Shown: piece by piece, positions 1 through 7,548 of the stretch
How positions within the stretch are numbered: the first letter of the stretch is position 1
How the letters are laid out: every line of letters begins with the position of its first letter
Assembly: GCA_023251075.1 (NCBI GenBank)
Contig: JAHEZM010000035.1
Location: 1 to 32,806 of the forward strand
From: Flavobacteriales bacterium
GTDB taxonomy: Bacteria > Bacteroidota > Bacteroidia > Flavobacteriales_C > GCA-002722245
Length of the DNA: 32,806 nt
Direction: 5' to 3'
The notes under the pieces: model-generated
What the model saw: the letters and a program-made list of their open reading frames with translations, nothing else
Told to the model about the DNA's origin: nothing
The model's database searches: none
Translations under genes and position numbers: made by a program

Positions 1-191
1 AAATGGCTTACAAATACAATCACAGAAAGCTTCAAGATAAAGGCTTTGATATCCTGTTAAAAAGAATGATAGTTGCTGTTTTGCCTTAATATGGGTCATC
101 GCCTTTAAAAAAGGGAGAAGGAGATTAGTATCCTATTCTAAATAAAATTTGTTTTTTATTTACTTTTGAAGCTATAACTAAAACTCAATTC
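1..191. other. Window edge, no confident gene
   Basis: No gene can be supported here. A 28-codon open frame runs from an ATG at 3 to a TAA at 87-89 on the plus strand; it could be the tail of a gene entering from the left or chance. The rest is AT-rich leader DNA in front of the gene at 192. Confidence 0.4.
161..168 (+). promoter_or_regulatory. Possible -7 box (TACTTTTG)
   Basis: TACTTTTG matches the Bacteroidota -7 consensus TAnnTTTG and lies 23 bases before the ATG at 192. The only nearby TTTG (148-151) is too close to be a good -33 element, so this is a weak call. Confidence 0.3.
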
Positions 192-1160
192 ATGTTAAAT
201 AAATTCTCCTTAGTACTATTTTTGATCGTGCTTTTTACCAGCTCAGCTTTTTCTCAAAAATTAATTTTGCAATATGATTCAGCCGTGCAGGTAAATGAAG
301 GAAGTGTTGTTCGTATTGGAGCAACGATGATTAAGGGTTCCGATTCTATTAAAACAAAAGGATTGCTGAAGGGCAATTTTTCGTGGAGGAAATTTAAAGT
401 AGAAGTAAGAGGTGGAAGTTTTATTAGAGGTAAAGTTATTGTTTCAAAAAATCAAAAAGAGTTAAAGAATTTTTCTGTAGAGGTAAAAGTTACTTTAAAA
501 AAGGATGCTTCTGTTTCCGCTTTACTTCGTATTCCTTTTTTATATTCGGAATTCAAGGAGATAGATTATACTCCTAAATTTTTTCTGCCCGATGGATCTT
601 GGAATTTATTTCCAAAACCAACCTGTCACTCTCCACACGCTGGTAAGTCAGGGCAAGACGGATATGATGCAGCTAATCGCGATGTATATCTAGATATTAT
701 TCATGATACTGTAGCGAAGCGATCTTTGATTCAAATTAGAATAGTGCAATTTGAATCCAGTACCATTGACACATTTATAACTGATCATCTTTGTCATGTT
801 TCTATTATCGCTGATGGAAATGATGCACGATCTGGGTGGAATGGTTCAGATGCTAAAGACAAAGCTGCAGACGAGGTTCAGAAAGATTGTCCTTGCGAAG
901 CGGGTAACGGAGGTGATGGAGGAAATGGAGGAAATGGCGCTGAGATAAGAGTTATTTATAATATTGCTTTAAGTGATCAAATCGCTTGTTTGAAAATAAG
1001 CAATAAAGGAGGAAAAGCCGGTAGTGGTGGGAGTGCAGGAAGGATGGTAAATAATTATGTGTCGGTGGATACTTTCTTTTGTAATACGAAAGTAGCAAGG
1101 AATGGAAAAAATGGTGTGAATGGTAAAGATGGGCCACCGGTTTCCTTTATTAGAAAATAG
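192..1160 (+). CDS. Secreted protein with glycine-rich collagen-like tail
   Basis: A 322-residue exported protein of unknown function. Residues 1-22 form a clear Sec signal peptide (hydrophobic core LVLFLIVLF, cleavage after FSQ). The middle is beta-rich and lysine-rich with no family I recognise. From about residue 150 the chain turns glycine-rich with GxxGxxG-type spacing: GKSGQDG, then a GNGGDGGNGGNG block near residues 237-248, GGKAGSGGSAG and finally GKNGVNGKDGPP. Such repeats resemble collagen-like or glycine-rich surface proteins. No lipobox and no T9SS sorting domain is visible. It lies 40 bases before another envelope protein on the same strand, so the two may be co-transcribed. Function is not inferred beyond an extracytoplasmic location. 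Confidence 0.75.
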   Translation: MLNKFSLVLFLIVLFTSSAFSQKLILQYDSAVQVNEGSVVRIGATMIKGSDSIKTKGLLKGNFSWRKFKVEVRGGSFIRGKVIVSKNQKELKNFSVEVKVTLKKDASVSALLRIPFLYSEFKEIDYTPKFFLPDGSWNLFPKPTCHSPHAGKSGQDGYDAANRDVYLDIIHDTVAKRSLIQIRIVQFESSTIDTFITDHLCHVSIIADGNDARSGWNGSDAKDKAADEVQKDCPCEAGNGGDGGNGGNGAEIRVIYNIALSDQIACLKISNKGGKAGSGGSAGRMVNNYVSVDTFFCNTKVARNGKNGVNGKDGPPVSFIRK

Positions 1161-1200
1161 AAGAATAACTTTGTTTTTAAAAAGTACTGACTTTTAATCT

Positions 1201-2325
1201 ATGAGAAATTTATTGTTTTTGGTTTTGATGCTGGTGAGTGTTGTAGGGAAGGGGAATATGGCTGCACCGCCAACATATGATGGAACAAAAGTTTCAGCAC
1301 CTTTTGTAAATGAATTTGTTTCAATTACTCATGAAGAAATTTTTATTAAACCTGATTCAAATTTTAATTCAGCTTTTTTTGATATTAAATATGTTATTGA
1401 TGCCGATAAAGATGGCAATCAAGTACCCATGTTGTTTTATGCCATGGGATATTCAAAAGAGTTTAAAGTGTTTTTTGATGGTAAAGAGGTGGATTGTATT
1501 CCTGTTAATGATACTAGTGTTAAAGGGACTAAATTTGAACCATTTAGAAAAACGATAAACTTTACTTGGTCGGATGGAAAAGAGAGAGTTAATGTTGATT
1601 GGTATTGGAATGGAAGAAATTATGGAGCTTCATACTTATTAAATGAGTTACTTTTTTTTGAGTTAAATCTTACAAAAGGTAGTCATATCGTTGAAGTGAA
1701 ATATTTTGGGAAAGCATGGCTAGAAATGGATGAATGGGTGCTTTTTCCAACACATAAATATTCGCTTTCTCCTGCTCAATATTGGAAGTCTTTTGGAGTT
1801 TTGGATGTGTATCTTGATCAATCGAATGGAGTATTTAATTTAAAAACGACTTTAGATGATAGGTATTTGCTCAATGACTCTACGCCTACTATGAAACATT
1901 GGCGATTTAATAAAATGCCAGATGATAAGGTTATTGAGATTTCTAGTTATCCCGAGCTTGATTTTTTTACCCAAATTTTGATTTGGATTACACCTCATGG
2001 ATTGATGTATATTATTTTCTTTATTCTTGCTTTCTTCCACATCAAGACAATTATTGCATTCAGAAAAAATAATTTAACCAGTCGTTTTTCCTATATATCT
2101 ATTATCGGTAGTTTGTTGGTTCCGTTTTTAGCAATGTGTTCCCTCCAATTTTTTTATCCATTGATTGATGATTTAATTGGTGAAAATGCAGCAGATTATC
2201 ATGGGTATTATTTTTTGATTTTTGTTCTTTACCCAATTATAATGCCTGTTTACTGGCTGCTTATGACCTGGCTTGATTTAAATAGAAGGGCTAAGTATCG
2301 GGAAGCTAAAAAGAAAGAAATATAG
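1201..2325 (+). CDS. Membrane protein with large N-terminal exported domain
   Basis: A 374-residue protein I do not recognise. It opens with a signal-like hydrophobic segment (residues 3-16), followed by about 240 residues rich in aromatic and acidic residues that should sit outside the cytoplasm. It ends with three strongly hydrophobic segments, around residues 258-285, 298-320 and 338-360, and a lysine/arginine-rich cytoplasmic tail. The gene follows the collagen-like protein at short distance and ends 5 bases before the convergent M16 peptidase gene. The arrangement of an exported domain ahead of C-terminal membrane helices would fit a sensor or an envelope-assembly factor, but nothing in the sequence decides this. 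Confidence 0.7.
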   Translation: MRNLLFLVLMLVSVVGKGNMAAPPTYDGTKVSAPFVNEFVSITHEEIFIKPDSNFNSAFFDIKYVIDADKDGNQVPMLFYAMGYSKEFKVFFDGKEVDCIPVNDTSVKGTKFEPFRKTINFTWSDGKERVNVDWYWNGRNYGASYLLNELLFFELNLTKGSHIVEVKYFGKAWLEMDEWVLFPTHKYSLSPAQYWKSFGVLDVYLDQSNGVFNLKTTLDDRYLLNDSTPTMKHWRFNKMPDDKVIEISSYPELDFFTQILIWITPHGLMYIIFFILAFFHIKTIIAFRKNNLTSRFSYISIIGSLLVPFLAMCSLQFFYPLIDDLIGENAADYHGYYFLIFVLYPIIMPVYWLLMTWLDLNRRAKYREAKKKEI

Positions 2326-2330
2326 TAGTG

Positions 2331-3566
2331 TTACCTATTCAAATAAATCAACTCACTCATCTTCTTCTCATCAAAAATTTCATTCGCAATATTTTGAATT
2401 TGAGTAGAAGTAATAGTGTTTATTTTTTTGTAAATTTCGCTGAGTAAATCAACGCGATCGTAGGTGACTAGGCTTTTTCCGTGAGAGAGCATAACGCCTG
2501 ATCGGTTTTCATTGGCCAAAGTAATTTGTCCAATAATTTGTTGTTTAGATGCCGCCAATTGTTGTGCGTTTAATTTTTTATCGCATAGTTTTTTCAATTC
2601 TTTTTTTACCAAAGAAACAGTTTTGTCGAGTTGTTTTTTATCCGTTCCCAAGTAAATAGAAAACATTCCCGCATCAATGAATGGATTGTAATTGGCGTCG
2701 ATGTTGTAAGTGAGTCCGTGTTTTTCTCTAATCTCTAAATTCAAAATAGAATTCATTGCCGGACCGCCTAAAATATTGGTCAATAAAGTCATTGCCGTTT
2801 TCTTTTCATCTTTTAAAGAATAGCAAGAGTTACCTAGTACATAATGACTTTGAGAAGTTTTTTTCTTCAACGTTTTATGGAAATTAAAGGCAGGAATGAT
2901 TTTAGTTTTTTCTATTTTTTTGTTTTCTACTTTATAAGATCCAAAAGCTTTTTCGAGTTTAACTTTCAAATCTTTTTGCGAAATATTTCCTACACTACTC
3001 ACCACAAAATTATTGAGTGTATAATTTTTATGCATGAATGAACGAATATCTTTTTGCGTGAAATTCTTGATAGATTCTTTAGTGCCTAAAATATCTCTCC
3101 CTATAGCATGATTAGGAAATAGTAGCCGTTCGAAATCCTCTATAATTAAGTCGCTCGGACTATCCTGGTAAGATTGAATTTCATCAACGATTACGATTTT
3201 TTCTTTCTCGATTTCTTTTTTAGGAAAGGTTGAATTGAAAAAAATATCGGCTAATAAATCTATACTGATATCGTAATGTTCTTTTAAAAAAGCGGCAAAA
3301 ACACAAGTATCTTCCTTGGTAGTATAGGCATTAATTTCACCGCCTACCGAATCAATTCTACTTAAAATATCGAAAGCAGAATTGTTTTTAGTTCCTTTAA
3401 AAATAACGTGTTCGATGAAATGAGCCAAGCCATGTTCATTTTCTGCTTCATCGCCTGAACCGGCATTTACAATAATACCTAAATGACAAACATTGCTGTG
3501 TACATATTGTTGATGAATAACGCGAATGCCATTCGATAAGGTGAATATGCTGAACTCTTTAAACAT
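2331..3566 (-). CDS. M16 family zinc metallopeptidase
   Basis: Predicted zinc peptidase of the M16 (insulinase/processing peptidase-like) family, 411 residues, the usual size of a one-unit bacterial member. The inverted zinc motif HxxEH is present as HFIEH at residues 49-53, and the downstream glutamate ligand falls in VDEI (E129). The C-terminal half keeps the inactive-domain features, including GGPAMNSILNLEIREKHGL. No signal peptide is visible, so a cytoplasmic role is likely. Its start codon shares one base with the stop of the preceding lipoprotein gene (TAATG), making it the last gene of a four-gene minus-strand operon. Family assignment is firm; the substrate is unknown. Confidence 0.88.
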   Translation of the reverse strand: MFKEFSIFTLSNGIRVIHQQYVHSNVCHLGIIVNAGSGDEAENEHGLAHFIEHVIFKGTKNNSAFDILSRIDSVGGEINAYTTKEDTCVFAAFLKEHYDISIDLLADIFFNSTFPKKEIEKEKIVIVDEIQSYQDSPSDLIIEDFERLLFPNHAIGRDILGTKESIKNFTQKDIRSFMHKNYTLNNFVVSSVGNISQKDLKVKLEKAFGSYKVENKKIEKTKIIPAFNFHKTLKKKTSQSHYVLGNSCYSLKDEKKTAMTLLTNILGGPAMNSILNLEIREKHGLTYNIDANYNPFIDAGMFSIYLGTDKKQLDKTVSLVKKELKKLCDKKLNAQQLAASKQQIIGQITLANENRSGVMLSHGKSLVTYDRVDLLSEIYKKINTITSTQIQNIANEIFDEKKMSELIYLNR

Positions 3567-4183
3567 TAATTTACTTTCTCCTCTTTTTCTTTTTTATTTT
3601 CCTTTGGTTTATTGTTGTCGAAATAAATCCAGAATAAAGCTTTCAATCCGCGTACTTCCCCTTTGTCGTCGTAAGATTGTTCCAACGGGCAAACAGCAAT
3701 AACTTCTTTAGAGAAGTGGTTGGTGGTTTTGTCGTAGAACCATTTTTCCTTGAATTTAAAATGAGTAATTCCATCGTAACTAAATTTATTCACTAGTGGA
3801 ATAACTTTCATTTCACCGGTGCTTGGATCAGTATGATAAAGTGTATCCAGATTTTCTTGTATCTCTTTTATTTCCTGTGCTGTCATTTCTCTCTCTGCAC
3901 CAGGAATGGGAAGGTAAGCTTTTGTTTTACCTTCAAACACATTTTTTATCAACTGCTCTAAAAGTTCTTGTCGGTTATTCTCTGTTAGTTCTTCAATTTC
4001 AAAGCTTTCATTTTTTTCGTGAATATTTCCAATGAAGGCATTGTAATTTATTTCTTCGGTGAATTGTTGTCCTTTTCCAGGTAGTATAGTTTTTTGATTG
4101 TCGATTTTTACTTCTTCATTTTCGTTACACGAAATTAAAAGAAGAGTAGTGGTGGATAGAATAAAAAAAGTAGATTTCATCAT
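3566..4183 (-). CDS. Lipoprotein of unknown function
   Basis: A 205-residue predicted lipoprotein. The N-terminus has a short positively charged stretch, a hydrophobic core and a lipobox LISC with the lipidated Cys at residue 19, followed by the acidic run NENEE. The mature part contains an alternating charged, aromatic pattern (for example HFKFKEKWFYD near residue 140) typical of the gliding-motility-associated GldN-type fold, though the similarity is too faint to name it. It overlaps the LhgO gene upstream by four bases (ATGA) and the M16 gene downstream by one, so translation is probably coupled. Function unknown. Confidence 0.7.
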   Translation of the reverse strand: MMKSTFFILSTTTLLLISCNENEEVKIDNQKTILPGKGQQFTEEINYNAFIGNIHEKNESFEIEELTENNRQELLEQLIKNVFEGKTKAYLPIPGAEREMTAQEIKEIQENLDTLYHTDPSTGEMKVIPLVNKFSYDGITHFKFKEKWFYDKTTNHFSKEVIAVCPLEQSYDDKGEVRGLKALFWIYFDNNKPKENKKEKEEKVN

Positions 4184-5397
4184 GATAATAAGTTATTTCG
4201 TTTTATTTCTGCCACAATATGTCTGCCTATCGATAGTGATGCGGTGGCCGCAGGTGAAGGGGCATTTAGTACATGTACATGTTTGTTTTTGAATTCAATT
4301 TTAAAATCGGCAATCATTTGTCCGTTTGAATCCAGGGCCTGAGCACGTACTCCGGCACGAGCAGGCTGAATATCTTCCATGGTTAAATCTGGAATTAATT
4401 TTTGCAATGATTTTAAAAACATTTTTTTAGAGAATGCCCTGCGATATTCTTGTAAAGCTTGTCTCCAATGTTTTTTCAATAGAATCCATGTGCCTCTAAA
4501 TGTTAGTGATTCTATAGTGTCGCGCAAATTGAATGCGGTGCGTGTGTATCCTTCTCTTTTGAAAGAGAAAACGGCATTCGGGCCACATTCAACACTGCCG
4601 TCGATCATGCGTGTAAAGTGAACGCCCAAGAAAGGAAAATCAGGATCGGGTACAGGATAAATTAAGTTGCGCACTTTCTTTTTTCCTTTTTCACTTAGTT
4701 CGTAATAGTCGCCACGAAAGGGAACTATTTTCATTCCCGGATTCAAGTGATCTTTTTTTGCAATACGGTCGCAATGTAAACCAGCGCACGCGATCACCAC
4801 TTTTGCTTCGATTGTTTTTTTGTTGGTAGTGATATAAGAGATCTCATTTTTTTCTGAAATATTTTCACATTTTTCTCCTAAAAATATTTTGTTTTTTGTA
4901 TTTGCTTTTTCAATCAATTCACCCAGTTTATTGGAAACATCTTTATAGTTTATAATACCAGCAGAAGGTACCCAAATGCCGGCAACTCCAGTACAATAAG
5001 GTTCAATTTCTTTGATTCTTTTTGCATCAATTTTTTCAATTCCGGGAACCTTGTTAGCTACACCATTCTGATAAATCTTTTCCAGGTTTTTTAATTCTTT
5101 TTCTTCGGTAGCTACAATTACTTTACCACAGATGTCGTGAGGAATATTGTGCTCTTTAACAAAAGCTACCATTTCTTCTTTTCCTTCCAGGCAAAGAATT
5201 GCTTTCTTAGAGCCAGGTGTGTAGTACAGTCCGGAGTGTAAAACGCCAGAATTGTGGCCGGTTTGATGTTCTCCTAAAATCTTTTCTTTTTCAATTACAG
5301 CTATGGAAAGATTTTTAAATTCTTTAGATAATTGATAAGCAGTGGCTAGGCCCACAATACCTCCTCCAATAATAACAACGTCAAATTTTTGTTCCAT
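4180..5397 (-). CDS. lhgO: L-2-hydroxyglutarate oxidase
   Basis: FAD-dependent enzyme of the DAO superfamily that oxidises L-2-hydroxyglutarate to 2-oxoglutarate, at 405 residues close to known LhgO (about 400-425). The dinucleotide-binding glycine motif GGGIVGLATA is at residues 11-20, and the family signature GHNSGVLHSGLYY with PGS follows near residues 47-62. The C-terminal half has GVHFTRMIDG and ARAGVRAQ, both typical of LhgO. In its family this enzyme repairs a metabolic by-product or feeds electrons to the quinone pool. The start overlaps the MFS gene by 17 bases and the end overlaps the lipoprotein gene by four, so it sits inside an operon. Confidence 0.87.
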   Translation of the reverse strand: MEQKFDVVIIGGGIVGLATAYQLSKEFKNLSIAVIEKEKILGEHQTGHNSGVLHSGLYYTPGSKKAILCLEGKEEMVAFVKEHNIPHDICGKVIVATEEKELKNLEKIYQNGVANKVPGIEKIDAKRIKEIEPYCTGVAGIWVPSAGIINYKDVSNKLGELIEKANTKNKIFLGEKCENISEKNEISYITTNKKTIEAKVVIACAGLHCDRIAKKDHLNPGMKIVPFRGDYYELSEKGKKKVRNLIYPVPDPDFPFLGVHFTRMIDGSVECGPNAVFSFKREGYTRTAFNLRDTIESLTFRGTWILLKKHWRQALQEYRRAFSKKMFLKSLQKLIPDLTMEDIQPARAGVRAQALDSNGQMIADFKIEFKNKHVHVLNAPSPAATASLSIGRHIVAEIKRNNLLS

Positions 5398-6658
5398 TTA
5401 TTTGGGCAATTTTTTTAGTTTTTCTGAGCATAAAAATAGCGATTGCAAAAATAACAGAAAGTAATAAAATACTATTTCTTGAATCACCCAGAAATGAAAC
5501 CAGAGCGGCCATTAACATTCCTGTTGCAGTAGCTAGCTTTTCAGCGATATCATAAAAACTAAAAAAGGAGGCATGATCATGTGTTTCTGGTAAAATTTTA
5601 GAATAGGTTGAACGAGCCAACGATTGTGCGCCAGCCATAGCAAATCCTAAACAAATACCTACCACATAAAACAATGTTGAGTTCACTACAAATACTACCG
5701 ATAAGCATATGAAAACAAAAATAATGAGTGGATAGAAAAGGGCATTAAAGTTTCCTCTTTTTTCAGAGAGTTTTGCGAAAAACATTGCACCTATAATTCC
5801 GGCAACTTGAATAATAAGTGCTACAACAATCAATTGAGAACTGTCAACGCCCAGCTTTTCCAGTGCAAATAAAGGAGCAATCAGCATCAATGTTTGTAAG
5901 CCCATGCTAATAAAAAAATAAGTGATGATGAATTGGTGCAACACTTCTTGTGTTTTAATTTGCTGCCAAACTTTTTTGGTTTCTTTAAATCCATTTTTAA
6001 TCACCTCTTTGTACGACACTTTTATTTTTTCTTCTGAAGGGAGATGTTTGAAAGTGTATTGAGAAAAAATAATCCACCAGGCACCTACTGAAATAAAACC
6101 AAGAGAGAAGATTTCAATTTTATTTTCAAATCCTAATTCTTTGTAGAAAGAGGACGCAATAACAATTAATATCAGTAGTAGCGAGCTTCCTAAATAACCT
6201 GTAGCAAATCCACGAGCACTAATTCTGTCTTGTTCTTCATTACTGGCAATTTCAGGAAGAAAAGCATTGTAAAATACTATGCTTCCTGAATAGCCTATCA
6301 TGGCTATAGCAGCAGCGATTACCCCTAATTCGATATGCTCTTCGTTGAATAAATATAAGGTGAAGCAAGCCCCGGAACCAATGAAGGTAAATAGCTTCAT
6401 GAAGAATTTTTTACGGTTTCCATAATCAGCGATGCCGCTAAGTATGGGAGATAAAAAAACAATCACCAGGTAAGATAAGCCAATAGCGAGTTGAAACATT
6501 GCCTCACTACTTTTTACATGAACACCAAAAGCTAGCGATCCATCGGGAACCATTGCAGCAAATAAAGCGGGAAAAATGGTGCTATTAATAATGAGGTAGT
6601 AAGCCGAATTAGCGCAATCAAATATCACCCATCCTTTTTGTGCTTTAGTCAACTTCAT
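5381..6658 (-). CDS. UMF1-family MFS transporter (Atg22-like)
   Basis: A 425-residue inner-membrane transporter with about twelve hydrophobic segments. The opening KGWVIFDCANSAYYLIINS matches the UMF1/Atg22-like branch of the major facilitator superfamily, whose members begin with a D-x-A-N-S-A-Y-type motif in helix 1. A conserved GYSGSIVFYNAFLPEI in helix 4 and a DRISARGFATGYLGS loop are also characteristic. Substrates are poorly known for this group; amino acids or small metabolites are suggested for related proteins. It is first in an operon with LhgO, a lipoprotein and an M16 peptidase. It starts 51 bases downstream of a terminator-like hairpin, which may separate it from, or attenuate, upstream transcription. 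Confidence 0.82.
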   Translation of the reverse strand: MKLTKAQKGWVIFDCANSAYYLIINSTIFPALFAAMVPDGSLAFGVHVKSSEAMFQLAIGLSYLVIVFLSPILSGIADYGNRKKFFMKLFTFIGSGACFTLYLFNEEHIELGVIAAAIAMIGYSGSIVFYNAFLPEIASNEEQDRISARGFATGYLGSSLLLILIVIASSFYKELGFENKIEIFSLGFISVGAWWIIFSQYTFKHLPSEEKIKVSYKEVIKNGFKETKKVWQQIKTQEVLHQFIITYFFISMGLQTLMLIAPLFALEKLGVDSSQLIVVALIIQVAGIIGAMFFAKLSEKRGNFNALFYPLIIFVFICLSVVFVVNSTLFYVVGICLGFAMAGAQSLARSTYSKILPETHDHASFFSFYDIAEKLATATGMLMAALVSFLGDSRNSILLLSVIFAIAIFMLRKTKKIAQINGTKI

Positions 6659-6708
6659 GGCACGAAAGGTAAAAGTTAAATGGCAAAAGCCAAAACAGAT
6701 GGAGTTAA

Positions 6709-6741
6709 AACAAAAAACCTCCCGTTTTTAACAGAAGGTTT
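6709..6741 (-). terminator. Intrinsic terminator-like hairpin
   Basis: On the minus strand AAACCT pairs with AGGTTT, with an imperfect inner stem ending in GTT/AAC, and a run of six T residues follows. It ends the candidate small RNA and lies between two minus-strand genes. The inner stem has two mismatches, so strength is uncertain. Confidence 0.5.
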
Positions 6742-6823
6742 AGCATTCTTTAGATTTGGATAGTCAATTAATGTTGCCATTAAATTGATTGTCTAAGGAA
6801 TCCTGAAAAATTAATTTTCAAGG
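6709..6823 (-). ncRNA. Candidate structured small RNA or leader
   Basis: A gene-free stretch reading on the minus strand from a TAnnTTTG box (6835-6828) to an intrinsic terminator (6741-6709). Between them lie a hairpin at 6804-6820 (arms TGAAAA/TTTTCA) and a longer one at 6758-6803: outer arms GGAT/ATCC, inner arms TAG/CTA, then a 10-bp stem with a one-base bulge and a GCAA tetraloop (minus strand), a GNRA type. It matches no RNA family that I know. It could be a free RNA of about 110 bases or the attenuated leader of the MFS gene beginning at 6658. Confidence 0.4.
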
Positions 6824-6827
6824 GGCG

Positions 6828-6835
6828 CAAATGTA
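6828..6835 (-). promoter_or_regulatory. -7 box of the candidate RNA (TACATTTG)
   Basis: Reads TACATTTG on the minus strand, a full match to TAnnTTTG. A T-rich TTTC lies 17 bases upstream where the -33 element would be. No coding sequence follows for 170 bases. Confidence 0.45.
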
Positions 6836-6882
6836 AAACAAAAATCCCGATTGAAAAAAATTAATTTACTGTATATCAGCAA

Positions 6883-7431
6883 TCAAGCTACCAGCTTGTA
6901 TTTCTGAAGAACGTCTTCCCAATTCCATATAAAGTTAGAACTTACTTCACTTAAAGTTTTAATTACAACCGGATTGGGTGCATTCAGATTTTTGAAATGA
7001 TCAATCTGAAAATTGTTCAATCCGTATTTGTAAAAAATTGCTTTTGATATTACTTTTTCCAGCTCGTCGGTGGGTGCTTTTAACTGACCAATAAATGCTT
7101 CGTAGTTGTTTATGTTTTCAAGAGTTTGATCTTCATGTCGTCCTTCTAATGAAGCGATAAACTCATCAATGATCAGCAATCTCATTCTGTTTAATTGCTC
7201 TGAAGGAAAAAATTTCTTGAGGTTATAAAGGTTTGCTGAGAACACAATGTATAAAAACCATTCTACTTGTTTGGGAGAAATTTGAGGAGACTCAGTAAAT
7301 TCCGATTCGTGATTAATGAAATCGGCAATGGTTGGAAATCCTTCGATCGCAGTGGTGTTGATAGTGTCAACAAAAACCTGTGCGATCTTTTCTTCCTTTA
7401 ATTTTTTCTTTCCAAATAAAGTAGAAAACAT
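6883..7431 (-). CDS. Conserved-looking hypothetical protein
   Basis: A 182-residue soluble, mainly alpha-helical protein that I do not recognise. No signal peptide, membrane segment or catalytic motif is visible. The N-terminus is short and basic (FGKKKLKEEK) and is followed by amphipathic helices. The ATG at 7431 is preferred over an in-frame TTG three codons earlier at 7440. A -7 box TATATTTG (7477-7470, minus strand) lies about 40 bases upstream of the ATG. The gene is alone: the T9SS cargo gene ends 108 bases upstream of the TTG, and the candidate small RNA follows its stop codon. Confidence 0.65.
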   Translation of the reverse strand: MFSTLFGKKKLKEEKIAQVFVDTINTTAIEGFPTIADFINHESEFTESPQISPKQVEWFLYIVFSANLYNLKKFFPSEQLNRMRLLIIDEFIASLEGRHEDQTLENINNYEAFIGQLKAPTDELEKVISKAIFYKYGLNNFQIDHFKNLNAPNPVVIKTLSEVSSNFIWNWEDVLQKYKLVA

Positions 7432-7469
7432 ATTTATCAAGCTTTTGATGAGGTGTTCCTCCGTTTGTA

Positions 7470-7477
7470 CAAATATA
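7470..7477 (-). promoter_or_regulatory. -7 box TATATTTG for the gene at 6883-7431
   Basis: Full match to TAnnTTTG on the minus strand. A TTG lies 15 bases upstream, slightly close for a -33 element. The leader would be about 35 bases. Confidence 0.45.
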
Positions 7478-7548
7478 TACGTCGATGTAAAGCAAGGTTT
7501 CGACGATGTTTGGAAGTTATTAACGGGGAAGGGTTAAAATGTGAAAAG

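Noticed and set aside
3-89. 28-codon ORF at the left edge
   Set aside because: Too short to judge, with no promoter or recognisable motif; could be the tail of a gene outside the window.
4379-4621. 80-codon frame opposite lhgO
   Set aside because: Fully inside the opposite strand of a convincing FAD enzyme gene.
6709-6823. Signal recognition particle RNA or another known RNA
   Set aside because: The conserved SRP tetraloop and asymmetric loop sequences are missing; no known family motif was seen.
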